A stretch of 64,000 nucleotides of DNA from Nyssa sinensis (taxonomy: Eukaryota; Streptophyta; Magnoliopsida; Cornales; Nyssaceae): the NCBI GenBank assembly GCA_008638375.1, contig CM018043.1, forward strand, positions 42,624,651-42,688,650. The letters are read 5' to 3'. Shown in pieces: positions 13,101 to 22,472 of the stretch (its first letter is position 1; every line of letters begins with the position of its first letter). The notes below the pieces were generated by a model. The model did not search any database, was not told the origin of the DNA, and saw nothing but the letters and a program-made list of their open reading frames with translations. The position numbers and the translations under genes are program-made.

Positions 13101-13663
13101 GATATGCAATATTGGAACATAGTTTGAAACACCACTGATTGAGAAACAGACTAATTTTGATAGGGCAACCCTCTTATACATCGGACCAAAAATTCGAAGT
13201 TACACTAAAGAATCAAATGCTATACAAATCCCTGGTAAGTTTTTTTTCCTTTACTGGAGCAGTGCTAATGTATGATCTCCAAATCATACAGTATCCTTTT
13301 ATGTAGTAACTCATAATGAGGTAAGCTACCTCAGCGAGCTTTTACTCAACCTCTATAATGAGGCCACTTGAGAAGTTTTGGGTACGATTGGGATAGAAGA
13401 CGTGTGCTCATAATTCATATGGTCATCTCTTAAATCTAGGATTCCACATGACAATGCTGAAATTGCACAAGTTGCACATCAGATTCCCAACTCAAGCTTC
13501 TCTCGGTTGGAGTACCCCATATAGACCTGGGAAAGAACTGCTGTGCAACTAAACCACACTAGAAGAAATGCAAAAAAAATGTTCTTGCGTGTGTTTGTGT
13601 GTATGAGCATGTGTGCATTATATAACGATGTTTACTTTTTTGCTCATTTATCTCATAGGCCAT
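7138..13663 (-). CDS. GOT1: Vesicle transport protein GOT1-like, six coding exons
   Basis: This host gene encodes a 135-residue, four-helix membrane protein of the GOT1/SFT2 family, which acts in vesicle traffic between ER and Golgi. Coding exons, in order on the minus strand: 13663-13636 (start MAYEINEQKK), 12714-12623 (IGLGLIGFGIFFTFLG, ILFFDRGLLALGN), 12534-12454 (LLGWRPTLQLFTN), 11041-10944 (IFVRWPIVGIILEIYG), 10854-10779 (GFWPSVKVF, GWILQYP) and 7170-7138 (LLDRLRRSFG, then TGA). All five introns have GT...AG ends and the phases join without a break. DRGLLALGN and RWPIVGIILEIYG are family hallmarks. The length fits plant GOT1-like proteins of about 140 residues. The last intron is 3.6 kb and holds a LINE; the first is 0.9 kb. 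Nothing in the coding part looks broken, so the gene is probably active. Confidence 0.93.
7385..8690 (+). repeat. Dispersed repeat, copy 1 (uninterrupted)
   Basis: This stretch is similar along its length to 26571-27884 joined to 30659-31325. Shared anchors are AATTAAAATTATCTT near the start, GATCTATATGTGCATCATGAAC, GCGTTGTTTAAAT, and AACACAAGGCTTG near the end. The part at 8130-8310 carries several copies of TTCGTTC/GAACGAA motifs at roughly 50-60-bp spacing. Its type (LTR or other) is unknown. It lies in the last GOT1 intron and is useful because it keeps the empty sites of two insertions found in copy 2. Confidence 0.7.
8690..10300 (+). pseudogene. L1-type LINE reverse transcriptase, decayed
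   Basis: Plus-strand translation in shifting frames gives successive pieces of the plant LINE ORF2: APNDIPIMVWKGLGK (about 8868), RVIEHRLRFETIVS and NQFGFMLG (about 9110-9175), FPITIGLHRG (about 9375), MDELTKYI (about 9440), and the C-terminal YGHVQRRPINAPLKKS (about 10050-10100). It ends in GGATAAGGCTTTGTTGAG, the usual 3' end of this family. Stops and frameshifts are frequent, and the usual YADD box is not readable (the place reads CMFFTTNILLID). It sits in the last intron of the minus-strand GOT1 gene, antisense to it. Confidence 0.85.
10301..10778. other. GOT1 intron 5 remainder
   Basis: Intronic sequence between the LINE tail and coding exon 5. The donor GTGAG lies at 10778-10774 on the minus strand. 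No further element or gene is recognised. Confidence 0.5.
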
Positions 13664-13722
13664 TTTGCTGATGATGTAAGAACTCCCTCTGCAGTAGCAA
13701 ACAATGAGCAACTTCCAGCAAT
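13664..13722 (-). other. GOT1 5' UTR segment before a possible leader intron
   Basis: On the minus strand a good splice acceptor (TTTATTGCAG) ends at 13723 and is followed by 59 bases that run into the GOT1 ATG. This suggests a leader intron upstream, common in plant genes, whose donor would lie to the right. The alternative is a promoter directly upstream of 13722. Confidence 0.4.
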
Positions 13723-14636
13723 CTGCAATAAATTAAACGACGTTGAAAGATGACATAGGAATGAAACTAAAAGAAAATAAAATTTGAAGTGGATTTAAGC
13801 AACTTAAAAAAGGGAGCATCGGTTATCAACGACAACTGAGAAAAAAAAAAAAAAAAGTATTGTGTGTATGTGTGTGAAATGTATAAATATATATATACAT
13901 GTCCAATAATGGCTTCAATTGATGGTAACAACTTGATAGAGGAATACAGAGAGCTTAGTTAATCAAATAGATAGAATATGGGATCATACTCACATAAAGA
14001 AACCATACACTCTGGAATCACATTCATATAAAGAAATGATGCACTCATAGTACACAGAGCAACACAAATCAAATGGTATATGAGTGATCTTCAATTAAAA
14101 AATATTGTCTTCTTCAACACTTAACTACCACTTCTTAGTAAATTCATTGTTCTAAGTTCCCAACACAAAAACAAATGTATGACTAGGCTTGCAGCTTTGT
14201 TGGTCCTAAATTCTCTTGGGGGCATTAAGAAACAACCCAAAGTTTTTCATTTGACCACCAACACAAAAGACTTTGCAGTCCTAACCATAGTTGTCAAAAC
14301 GTGTATCGGAAGGGGTATCGCTTTTCAAAAAATTTGTATCGTATCGTGTATTGTAGATACCTACAATTTTTAAAATATATATATATATATATATACACAT
14401 GGTTAAAAATGCTATAAAAATATTTATTTCAACTTACGTTCTATTACAAATAATATATTTTACTTATCCATAAAAAAAGAGAATAAAAAATTAGAAAGAT
14501 TAGGATTTTGGACAGCCCACTTATAAAGTTCGGCTACAATGAAAGTCCAATAACAATTAAATATAAGCCCAACAAATACAACTATCAAACAAAAGGTAAA
14601 AAATAACCATCCAAATGCAAGCCCAATAAAAAAAAA

Positions 14637-15109
14637 GGTAAATTACACTGACCTCCATGAGGTTTCTTACAATTACATTGACCTCCTTTTGCTTTACTTG
14701 ACAAACTACAAATACCCCCCTGTAGCCAATTTGTTTTTTCAAAAATGACAAAACTAACCCTATCATTTTTTTTAAGTTTTTTCAATTTTGACTTTATTTT
14801 TTCTCATTTTTAAATAAATATTGATTAAAATCTTAAATTTATTTTTAGGTTTATTTTTATATAAAATAAAAATATATATTCAAAAAAAGTTAGAAAAATT
14901 TAGTCAAAATTGAAAAAATGAAAGAAAAAAAAAATAGGCAGTTTTGTACATTTTGAAAAAAACAATGATAAGCGGAGGCTATTTGTAGTTTGTGGAAGGG
15001 TATTTATAGTTTGTCAGTAAAAGTATGGGAGGTCAGTGTAATTTCAGAAATCTCGGGAGAGGTTAGCGTAATTGTCAGAAATATCATAAGAGGTCAGTGT
15101 AATTTACCC
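14637..15109. mobile_element. Foldback MITE
   Basis: The ends GGTAAATTACACTGACCTC and GAGGTCAGTGTAATTTACC are inverted copies, and the inversion continues inward with mismatches (TTACATTGACCTCC..., CTACAAATACCC against GGGTATTTATAGTTTG). The centre is AT-rich and non-coding. The left flank is a run of A and the right flank begins AAAAAAA, so a target duplication cannot be told from low-complexity sequence. The structure fits plant Mutator-like foldback MITEs. Confidence 0.75.
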
Positions 15110-15303
15110 AAAAAAATAAAGAAATAGAAACTGAGAGAGATTTTCGTGATCGAGATAATGATGAGAGATGAATGACGTTGATCGACTACGTGTGAGAGAT
15201 GATCGACTACAATCGAGACGATTGGAGGAGATCCGAGGGCCGAGGCGATTGACAATGATGAGCGTTGACTGCGATCTAGACTTTCTATCAAATCTCTTTC
15301 TCC

Positions 15304-15622
15304 TGTTGGAATTAATTTGAAATTCTAGAAAAGTCTTTTAACTTTTTGATGTATCAATTAGTCAAGGTGGCTGTTAGTTTTACTAAGTGGTTGTTAGTAT
15401 TTTTTGGAGATGGTTAGTGTTCCAAAGCAAGTCTAGAATAATCTATATACATCTATAAATATGGAGTTTATTGTGTCAATGCATGAAGCCCCAAAAAGCT
15501 CATACAGGCCAATTATAAGAACCCCAAAATATGAAATGAAATGCATCTTTTGGTTATGAATCAATAGATTTGGTAGTGATAAAAAAACCCAACAGAGGTA
15601 TCAGAGCATCAAAAATTTTAAC
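15304..15622 (+). repeat. 5' LTR of small copia-type element
   Basis: It begins TGTTGGAATTAATTTG and is repeated at 16723-17049 with scattered differences. The usual reading would end the LTR at CCCAACA (15594), right before GAGGTATCAGAGC. But the 3' copy continues through the same PBS-like text to CTCAACA and only then meets the target duplication, so the true LTR probably extends to about 15622 and contains a PBS copy. Confidence 0.65.
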
Positions 15623-16722
15623 TGGGGATATCAGAGCCGATTTCGAATTAAATTGGACAAGATAAATAAAGCATGTGATAAAGCAATAAGGCAGCAGCAG
15701 CTGGTAAGTTAGTGAAAGAGAAGATACGTAAAAATGAATTTTGTGATATATAATGAAAAGTTGGTATTTTCTAATGGGATGTTTTGGAGTGTTAAAACTC
15801 GAACATATCTTCGAAGATGTAATCTATGGTGGGATTTTTTGGTGTTGCAAAGTCACCAAAAATTCAAGAAAAGAAAGAGCAAAGAGCAATAAAAATTTTA
15901 TAAGGAGCTCCACATGAGGAAATTTGGAAAGAGGTGAACGGTTTAAAATCTTGAAGAGAGAGATGGAAAAATGCCAAAAACTTTGAAGTTCTTTGTCGCA
16001 ATAATAAAAGTTATTTTCTACCACTTGAATATTGGGTGCAATGTTTTGACCAAGATACTTTTATTGAAGAAGATATCGTTGAAAATTTTGGTGAGTGCGA
16101 AAAGAAAGCATAAAAAGAAGAAAAAGAAGAAGAAAGGAAAAATGAAGAAATGGAGAAGATGAAAAAATAAGTCAAGAAAAAGTTGAAAAAATGCAACGAG
16201 AAGAAGAAAAATTGAAGATATAGAAAATGAAATTGCTGTAACAAAAATGAAAAATAAAAAATTGAAAATTTGAGTGGTAATGGCATCATTAAAGAAGCAA
16301 AAGATGATCGTCTTGAAGACAAAATAAAGATATTTCATTAAATGATGTAAAAGAATATAATATCAGCAAGCATGGAGAATTGATTTAGTTCGGAATTCCA
16401 AAGGATTTGGAAAATCAAAATTTGCATTTTGTAAAATAATTTCATAGGCAAACAGGTTGGGTCAACATGGATGAATTTTTTTATCCAAAAGAACTAGCAG
16501 AAAATAAGTTCAAAAAGCATGCAAAGGAGCATGGAAAGTCTCAAGCAAAGCTCATGAAGAAAGAATATCAAGCACAAACTCGGGTGAAGAAGAAATTTGG
16601 AAGTATGTACAAGAAAACAAGATGCAAACTCTTCACATCCATGGAAATAGCAATGAAGATTGGCTATCAAGTGCATGAAAAATAAAGAAAATTTCAAGTG
16701 GAAATTTCAAATTACGAGGGAG
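15623..16722 (+). pseudogene. Internal region with gag-like remnant of small copia-type element
   Basis: A second PBS-like text, GGGGATATCAGAGCC, directly follows the extended LTR. From about 15735 the plus strand reads NEKLVFSNGMFWSVKTRTYLR, close in pattern to the start of copia/UBN2 Gag proteins (NYxxWSxxMKTYL). After that the frames are broken, Lys-rich and low in complexity; a last open piece (16467-16685) shows no motif I know. No protease, integrase or RT is present, so the element is non-autonomous. A purine stretch (ACGAGGGAG) before 16723 is the likely polypurine tract. Confidence 0.55.
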
Positions 16723-17049
16723 TTTTGGAATTAATTTGAAAATTTGAAATTCTAGGGAAGTCTTTTAATTTTTTGATGCATCAATTAGTAAAGGTGGATG
16801 TTAGTTTTACTATGTAGTTGTTAGTATTTTTAGGAGATGGCTAGTGTTCCAAAGAAAGTCTAGAATAATCTATATACATCTATAAATATAGAATTCATTG
16901 TGTCAATGCATGAAGCCCTAAAAAGCCCATAGAGGCCAATTGCAAGAGCCCCAAAATATGAAATGAAATCCATAGTTTGGTTATGAATCAATATATTTGG
17001 TAGGGATCAAAAACCCAACAGTGGTATCAGAGCATCAAAAATCTCAACA
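16723..17049 (+). repeat. 3' LTR of small copia-type element
   Basis: This copy of 15304-15622 starts TTTTGGAATTAATTTG (first TG mutated to TT) and ends CTCAACA. The next five bases, TCTCC (17050-17054), equal the five bases before the 5' LTR (15299-15303), a perfect target duplication. It contains GTGGTATCAGAGC inside its 3' end. Confidence 0.65.
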
Positions 17050-17309
17050 TCTCCTCTATGCTTCTCCCTACATTTTGGATTTTTGGAAAAATAAATGTAG
17101 TTTTTTCCCCAAATTTTTCAGATTGCGCGTCCCAAATGATACATGTTATACGTTTCGCATCACACGATACTTTCTTCGTATCGAATCATCCTATGCAGAA
17201 GTGAATCAAGCGACACAAATTCACGAGTCGTATTGTTTTATGGTTGCATCGAAACAAATCATATGATACGTATCATGTATCATACGATACTAACAACCAT
17301 GGTCCAAAC

Positions 17310-18131
17310 TACCAAAACTACTTGTGTAGCCTTTTTAACTCTATCATGATCTTTTTGGTGCCCCTTTCACTTTATTTCACTGTTTATAGAAACAAAATCA
17401 TTGGTTTAACCAGCTTGTTCAAGACTTGACAGTTAATATTTTTTTGGTTGTTTCTTCAAGCTCACAAGTCACACACACGTAAAGAGATCATTCCTTGAGA
17501 ATCAACTGAAACTTTTCTTTGTTCATTCTCCAACATAGTTTGCAAGTATTTCCACAAAACACTCACCTCCTCACTTCTATATCTTCTCTCGTTGTCCAGA
17601 CCAATTTTCATCCGCACGTTTTCAGGGAACTAATAGCACAGCTAATTGATTGTACTTTCTATTTTTTATCATTATTTCTTTTTACCCCATAGAACCCTGG
17701 TGAGAAAACTGCATTTTATACTTGAAGTGACTAGCAAATCATTCTATCTATGTTTTTCAATCACTTAAATGTTAAAATCTATGTAAATTAGAAGTAATAA
17801 AAGAAACACCACCAAATCTGCTCTGGATGCTATACAAAGCTTCTGATTCCAATATGAAATTGAAAAATATGGATTGGTTATCAGCAGTAAGCATTTTTGT
17901 TTGAGAAACAATTGACAACTAACTAACGAATCAAAAACACAAATTAAAAATTGGAAGGTGAAGAATTCATCCGGTAATGGAAAATGAACAAGGAATTACA
18001 TAGATTCAAGGAAAAAAAATTTACAAGATAAGATGACCAAGTTAGGGTTTTACTGAAATTGAAACATAAGAGCTAGAAATTAAAACAACCATCGACAAAA
18101 ATAAAGGCAATCAGCACAGCATAAACTTTAC
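17310..18131. other. Unassigned DNA, possibly GOT1 leader intron
   Basis: AT-rich sequence with no repeat ends, coding potential or RNA gene that I can see. If the proposed leader exon at 18132-18226 is right, this belongs to the 5' UTR intron of GOT1. Confidence 0.3.
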
Positions 18132-18226
18132 CAATACGAACAGAGACATGTTAGAGAGAGTTACCACCAACGCAGCAATGGTTGGAGATTCACCAGAGAA
18201 AGCTGGCCTTCGAGTAACATTTGAAA
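18132..18226 (-). other. Possible GOT1 leader exon
   Basis: On the minus strand a TATATA box (18260-18255) is followed about 30 bases later by a CT-rich, coding-free stretch that ends in a fair splice donor (TATTG|GTAAAG, exon end 18132). The spacing and base mix change sharply from the AT-rich surroundings, as at plant promoters. The join to 13722 is an inference. Confidence 0.35.
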
Positions 18227-18254
18227 GTTTTACCTGTGTGCGACTCCGGGTTGC

Positions 18255-18260
18255 TATATA
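18255..18260 (-). promoter_or_regulatory. Possible GOT1 TATA box
   Basis: Minus-strand GGTATATAGC sits in the most GC-rich short segment of the neighbourhood, with a following CT-rich leader. It is the best promoter candidate upstream of GOT1, but 4.5 kb of leader intron with nested elements would separate it from the ATG. Confidence 0.33.
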
Positions 18261-18299
18261 CCGACATTTTTGCCGTCGCCCACTTTTTTAACTGTTTTA

Positions 18300-19247
18300 G
18301 ATCTTAGTTTTTGTAATCAAAAAAATATGAGTTGTAATCTTTTTATTTATTTTATTTTATATTTTTCTAAACTAAGCACCTTAAAATTTATGAAATAATT
18401 AGAAATAAATTCCTATATGGACTTTGAGGGAGAGTGAGTTCATATTCTTTTATTTTTTCTGCTACAAGTCTAACCATTTTTTTTTTTTTTATTTTTGAAG
18501 CTGAGGTCTAACTTAATAAGAAATCATGTTTATTATTTTTGTAAGTGACAATAATACTCCCGTAGCACTATTTGAGTAGGGGATCCACTGGATTGAGATT
18601 TTATTATTTTAGAGCCTATTTTTTCAAATTTTCATATGTCAGATGAATCTTATTCGATAGATTTCAAATTTTGGAGTTTAAATATATAAATTTTATTAAA
18701 AATAAATTTATAATTTGTAAGTTATTTAATTTTAAAAATTAAAAAAAAAATAAAAGACTTCCTTAAATTTTAGGGGTTGTTTAAGTGATGGAAGTTTTAT
18801 ATAAGAAATGGTATTTAGTCACATAAATATTGAAGAATTTTTAGTGTTAAAAAATGGACTTGCACTCCATCTTAATTAACAATCTATTTGTAGACCTTTG
18901 CCCAAAAAGTCTTAAATTTATTTGGGTCAGATTGAGTCCATGTTAATTAGTTTTTGAAAAATTTAACATTCGGTGTCACTTTATTCAAATTTTAAATATT
19001 TTTTAAAATAAAATATTGATAAAATCATATCACAAGTTAAAAAATACGAATATATTGCAATTCCATATTGCAAAATTTTTAAGAAAATTATAATATTAAT
19101 ATTAAATTATCAAATTTTTTATGTAAATTTTTTAAAGTATTAATTAAGATAATAATCCATCATTTGGAGTAAATATTTTACAAAAAAAAATATTTATTTA
19201 ATTATTTGACACTAATAAAAAAATAAAGTATATATTTGAGAACTATG
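18300..19247. other. AT-rich intergenic DNA with a short shared repeat
   Basis: The segment around 18640-18790 (TTTAAATATATAAATTTTAT..., then TTTGTAAGTTATT) recurs at about 62960-63090 in the same orientation, marking a short dispersed repeat. No gene is seen. Confidence 0.4.
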
Positions 19248-20862
19248 TGATATATGAAGTAAAAATAGTAAGTGCTGATGAGAATTTTAAGAATTCTAAT
19301 TGAGAATACATGAAAATAACTATATTAACATAAAAATGGGTTAAATAGCAAACATATTAAATAAAGTTTAATTATGATTGTCCATTACATTAGCTAATAC
19401 TAGTCTTAAATCGCATAAGTTCATAAACTTAAAAGATGACCCATAAGACTAAAAGACCATAAATCCATCAATAAAATCAGATTAAGTCCATGGACAATAT
19501 TAAACTAAATAATGTTTTCTGATTTATAAGATCATCAAAAGGAAAGTAGAACGAAGTCTGATTCCTCTTGAAGGAAGGAAGAACCATTTTTGAGGTAAGT
19601 AAATTCAAACTCTAATATGTGATGTTTCTTAGTCATGTCACAATTATATTTCCTTGATAATGCTAATTTGTACTCTTATACATACCTGACAGTTATTTGA
19701 TTCCACAATTTGACACTTGTACTTCTTTGTGGATATGTTAAGATTTCATTTGTCAATATCTTAATATGATTGTTTGCATATTTCTCTAACCTTGATTTGG
19801 ATATTGAAAAACTGCTATGTTTCTCGCTGCTGAGAATTTAATATTCCACATGTATGTACATTCCTTGTGGAATTCTGTTGATTATGATATTATTATGAGT
19901 GTCGGGAATTGTGTTTGTCACAACCTCCATCCTGATTCTATAGATGTTGATTGAGACCTATGGGTCGGTAATTGGGAATGATACCCAACACTTAGTCAAT
20001 GAAGGACATGATATTTGATAAGAGCTCTTAGTGTTATTTAAGAACCCAAATGAGGGGTAAACCTGAATGAGTGTTTTTGAGGGTCGCCGGACCCTATTTG
20101 TTGATAGCATCTATTTTGTTAATATCACATATCTTGTTTTTTATTATAATCTGATGATGCACTCTTGGATTATGGATACACTTTTCAAGTCTATCTTTGG
20201 ACTCGATTTGATATCTTTTGATTTCTGACAACTGATTGTTGAATAAGCCAAATCCCTATTATTGACTTACTAAACTGTTTACATCACCTGTATCAAACTA
20301 CTTTGGGATGTGTTTTTTGGACTCATGGGTCATTTTTAGTGATTCACTCTCTTGATGACTTCTATTTATTATATCCTTGCTTGACATTTGTTTATATTCT
20401 TTTATTTAAACTGACCTTGACCCATGACAGAGCGAGGGAATTTACTTACTGAGCTAAGTTAGCTCACTCCAGAAATATATTATTTTTTTTTTAGGAAAGG
20501 ACACTACAGAAGGACTGTAGGGTGTACACCGCGAGTAGGTGCCATATTTTTCTCACAGACCCGTCCTTTGCAAGTAATGGTGAAAACTTTTGATGTATTT
20601 GTAATAAAACTAAGTGTAATGTAGTATTTTCTCTCCCATGAGTCCACGTCCTGACTATGGCTTTTTATTTAAGGATCTGTAAATAAACATTTACTTTTAT
20701 CATAGCATGAATAACCATATTATGATGATTGACTTAATTAATTAATGTGATGGCATGTATTAATTATCCTTAATCGGTATTTTCCTAAGCGAAGGACGGC
20801 TTGTGGGCTGCGGCCCAAGTCACGGCCCTTGATCCATATAGCGTGGGTTGCGGGTTGTGATA
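19248..20862 (+). repeat. Large-LTR fragment (chromovirus-like)
   Basis: The right part shares with the solo LTRs at 42.8-47.5, 53.1-59.9 and 54.2-57.5 kb the palindrome TGAGCTAAGTTAGCTCA (20450-20466) in TTTACTTACTGAGCT context, a following splice-acceptor-like TTTTTTTTAG (ends 20494), and an upstream GAGGTAAGTAAATTC (19592-19606). It ends GGGTTGTGATA, a variant of GGGTCGTGACA. CTATG flanks both 19243-19247 and 20863-20867, but the left end does not look like the family's TGTAA start, so the left boundary is uncertain. Confidence 0.5.
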
Positions 20863-20867
20863 CTATG

Positions 20868-21306
20868 TTTGGTACATTAGAATGGACACCGAAATATTTT
20901 ATTACTGTGTTTGGTAAGATTAAAACATGTCAAAATAAGCATTTCTTTGGAAATGACTATTCTCACATAGCATGAGATTAACATTCATTTCTAAAATCTA
21001 AGGAATGTTATTATACTCCTAAGGTAATAATTTTTTTTTTCAAAAAACATTGAGTCCGCATACACACACATGATTATAATATCTAAATGTATACACACAC
21101 ATACATATATATAATGTATTATGTGCATGTATATAACATATACATATATATATATAATATGTACATATATATATATACACACACATATATATATAATAGT
21201 CATATACATAAAAGATGTATACATACACACACACACATATATATATATATATACATACATATACATATATATGTATATGTACACACACAATATGTGTATG
21301 TGTGTA
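20868..21306. repeat. AT-rich spacer and compound (TA/CA)n microsatellite
   Basis: From about 21060 to 21306 the DNA is a mosaic of TACACACA, ATATATAT and GTGTATGT runs. The same microsatellite resumes at 23966 after the copia element, which therefore inserted into it. Confidence 0.8.
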
Positions 21307-21571
21307 TGTTAGAAGTATATTAGGGTTGTGATACTAGGGTTAGGGTTAGCCGCCACATATATTATTGTGTAATGCTAGTGGGATTAGGGTTCTATAGTTT
21401 GTTTTCTTTATTTATACTTTCCATGTACAATCTCATTGCCCTCTTATATAAGGAGCTCTCTTGTTTAGTTTCTGCAATGAATTCAGACTAATACAATGTA
21501 GTCCTTTGAGTTTTTTCTTCTCTCTGTCTTCTCTCTCTTGTTTCTTTTATGTTATTCTACAGAATCTAACA
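21307..21571 (+). repeat. 5' LTR of deleted Ty1/copia element
   Basis: It begins TGTTAGAAGTATATTAGGG and ends GAATCTAACA, next to the PBS. A TATATAAGGAGC promoter box lies at about 21445. The preceding GTGTA (21302-21306) equals the five bases after the 3' LTR. It is almost the same as 23696-23965, which points to a fairly recent insertion. Confidence 0.92.
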
Positions 21572-21583
21572 TGGTATCAGAGC
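21572..21583 (+). promoter_or_regulatory. Copia primer binding site
   Basis: TGGTATCAGAGC directly follows the LTR and is complementary to the 3' end of plant initiator tRNA-Met, the usual copia primer. Confidence 0.93.
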
Positions 21584-22437
21584 CTCTCCATCCATAGTCT
21601 GATTCTTTTCTGATTTAATTTATCCTCACATGATCTCTGTTCAGCCCATGCTTCTATTTAGCACCGCTTTTTCTTACTTTTCTTTCTTTTGGTCAGCGCC
21701 TGCTTTTCTCTCCTTCTTCAGCGCAGCACCGTTTCTTTCCTTCTTTTTTTCCTTCTCTTTCTGCTGTTCTACACCGCTGCCCTGCTGTGCCTCTTTTTGT
21801 CTTTCAGTCGCCGTTTTTTCTGCTCCTTTTCTTTCTTTGCTTCTGTTAAGTGCCGCGTCGCCTCTTTTTCTCCTAAACTCCCCAACATCATCACTGTTGC
21901 AGACCCCACACCTGTTCATTCTGCCATCAACATATCAGTCTCATCAGTTTCAGCCATATCATCCCCAACAACACATCCAGTATATACCTCAATATCAACT
22001 GTCGAATTGTCAGATGCAACCTCCTCAGCCACAAGTTCAGCTGCACCGTCATTCTGTGGTTCACTCCCAACCTCAAATGCAGTAGCGTGTCTTGCAAGAT
22101 GCTGATTCTAGTCTTGCCGTTTTGTTAACCATAGTGATTCCGGCGACACACTGGTTCATAAAACCTTCACCAACCGCAACCTCCCTAACTGTTTCTGATC
22201 TCAGCCTCTTTCACTGTCACCGCTCAGCAGCTCGTCCCCATCCTCATCACTGCATCGCAGCCCCCACTGAGAACCCTTGTACTTGGCCACCGTCCCAAGT
22301 TGTTTCAGTTTAGTCATCATTGTACCCACCGCCCCAAGTTGTTTCACCTCTGTTTTGCTGCTATAAGAATCCCTCTGCTTCTGCTCTTTGCGCCGTAAGT
22401 CCCTACTTCTGTCTTTTTCCCAACGCTCTTCTTCTTT

Positions 22438-22472
<35 letters not shown>

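Larger units (their letters stand above)
14286..17301. mobile_element. hAT-type element carrying two later insertions
   Basis: Left end CATAGTTGTCAAAACG and right end ACTAACAACCATG form short inverted ends (CATAGTTGT / ACAACCATG). The flanks GTCCTAAC (14278-14285) and GTCCAAAC (17302-17309) match at 7 of 8 bases, the 8-bp duplication expected for hAT. Both ends are followed inward by GTATCG/CGATAC-rich DNA, typical of a common plant family. No transposase is visible. A foldback MITE (14637-15109) and a copia-type element (15304-17049) lie inside, so this was the first of the three to arrive. Confidence 0.65.

Noticed and set aside
15971..16338. Lys-rich plus-strand and Phe-rich minus-strand ORFs
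   Set aside because: Both derive from an A/G-rich low-complexity tract inside the copia-type element.
21087..21323. Open frames of Tyr/Ile/His-rich protein on both strands
   Set aside because: They are translations of a TA/CA microsatellite, not genes.
21630..22105. Ser/Phe-rich and Gln/Pro-rich ORFs in the copia element
   Set aside because: Pyrimidine-rich filler between PBS and protease relic; no Gag domain could be recognised, so I did not call a gene.
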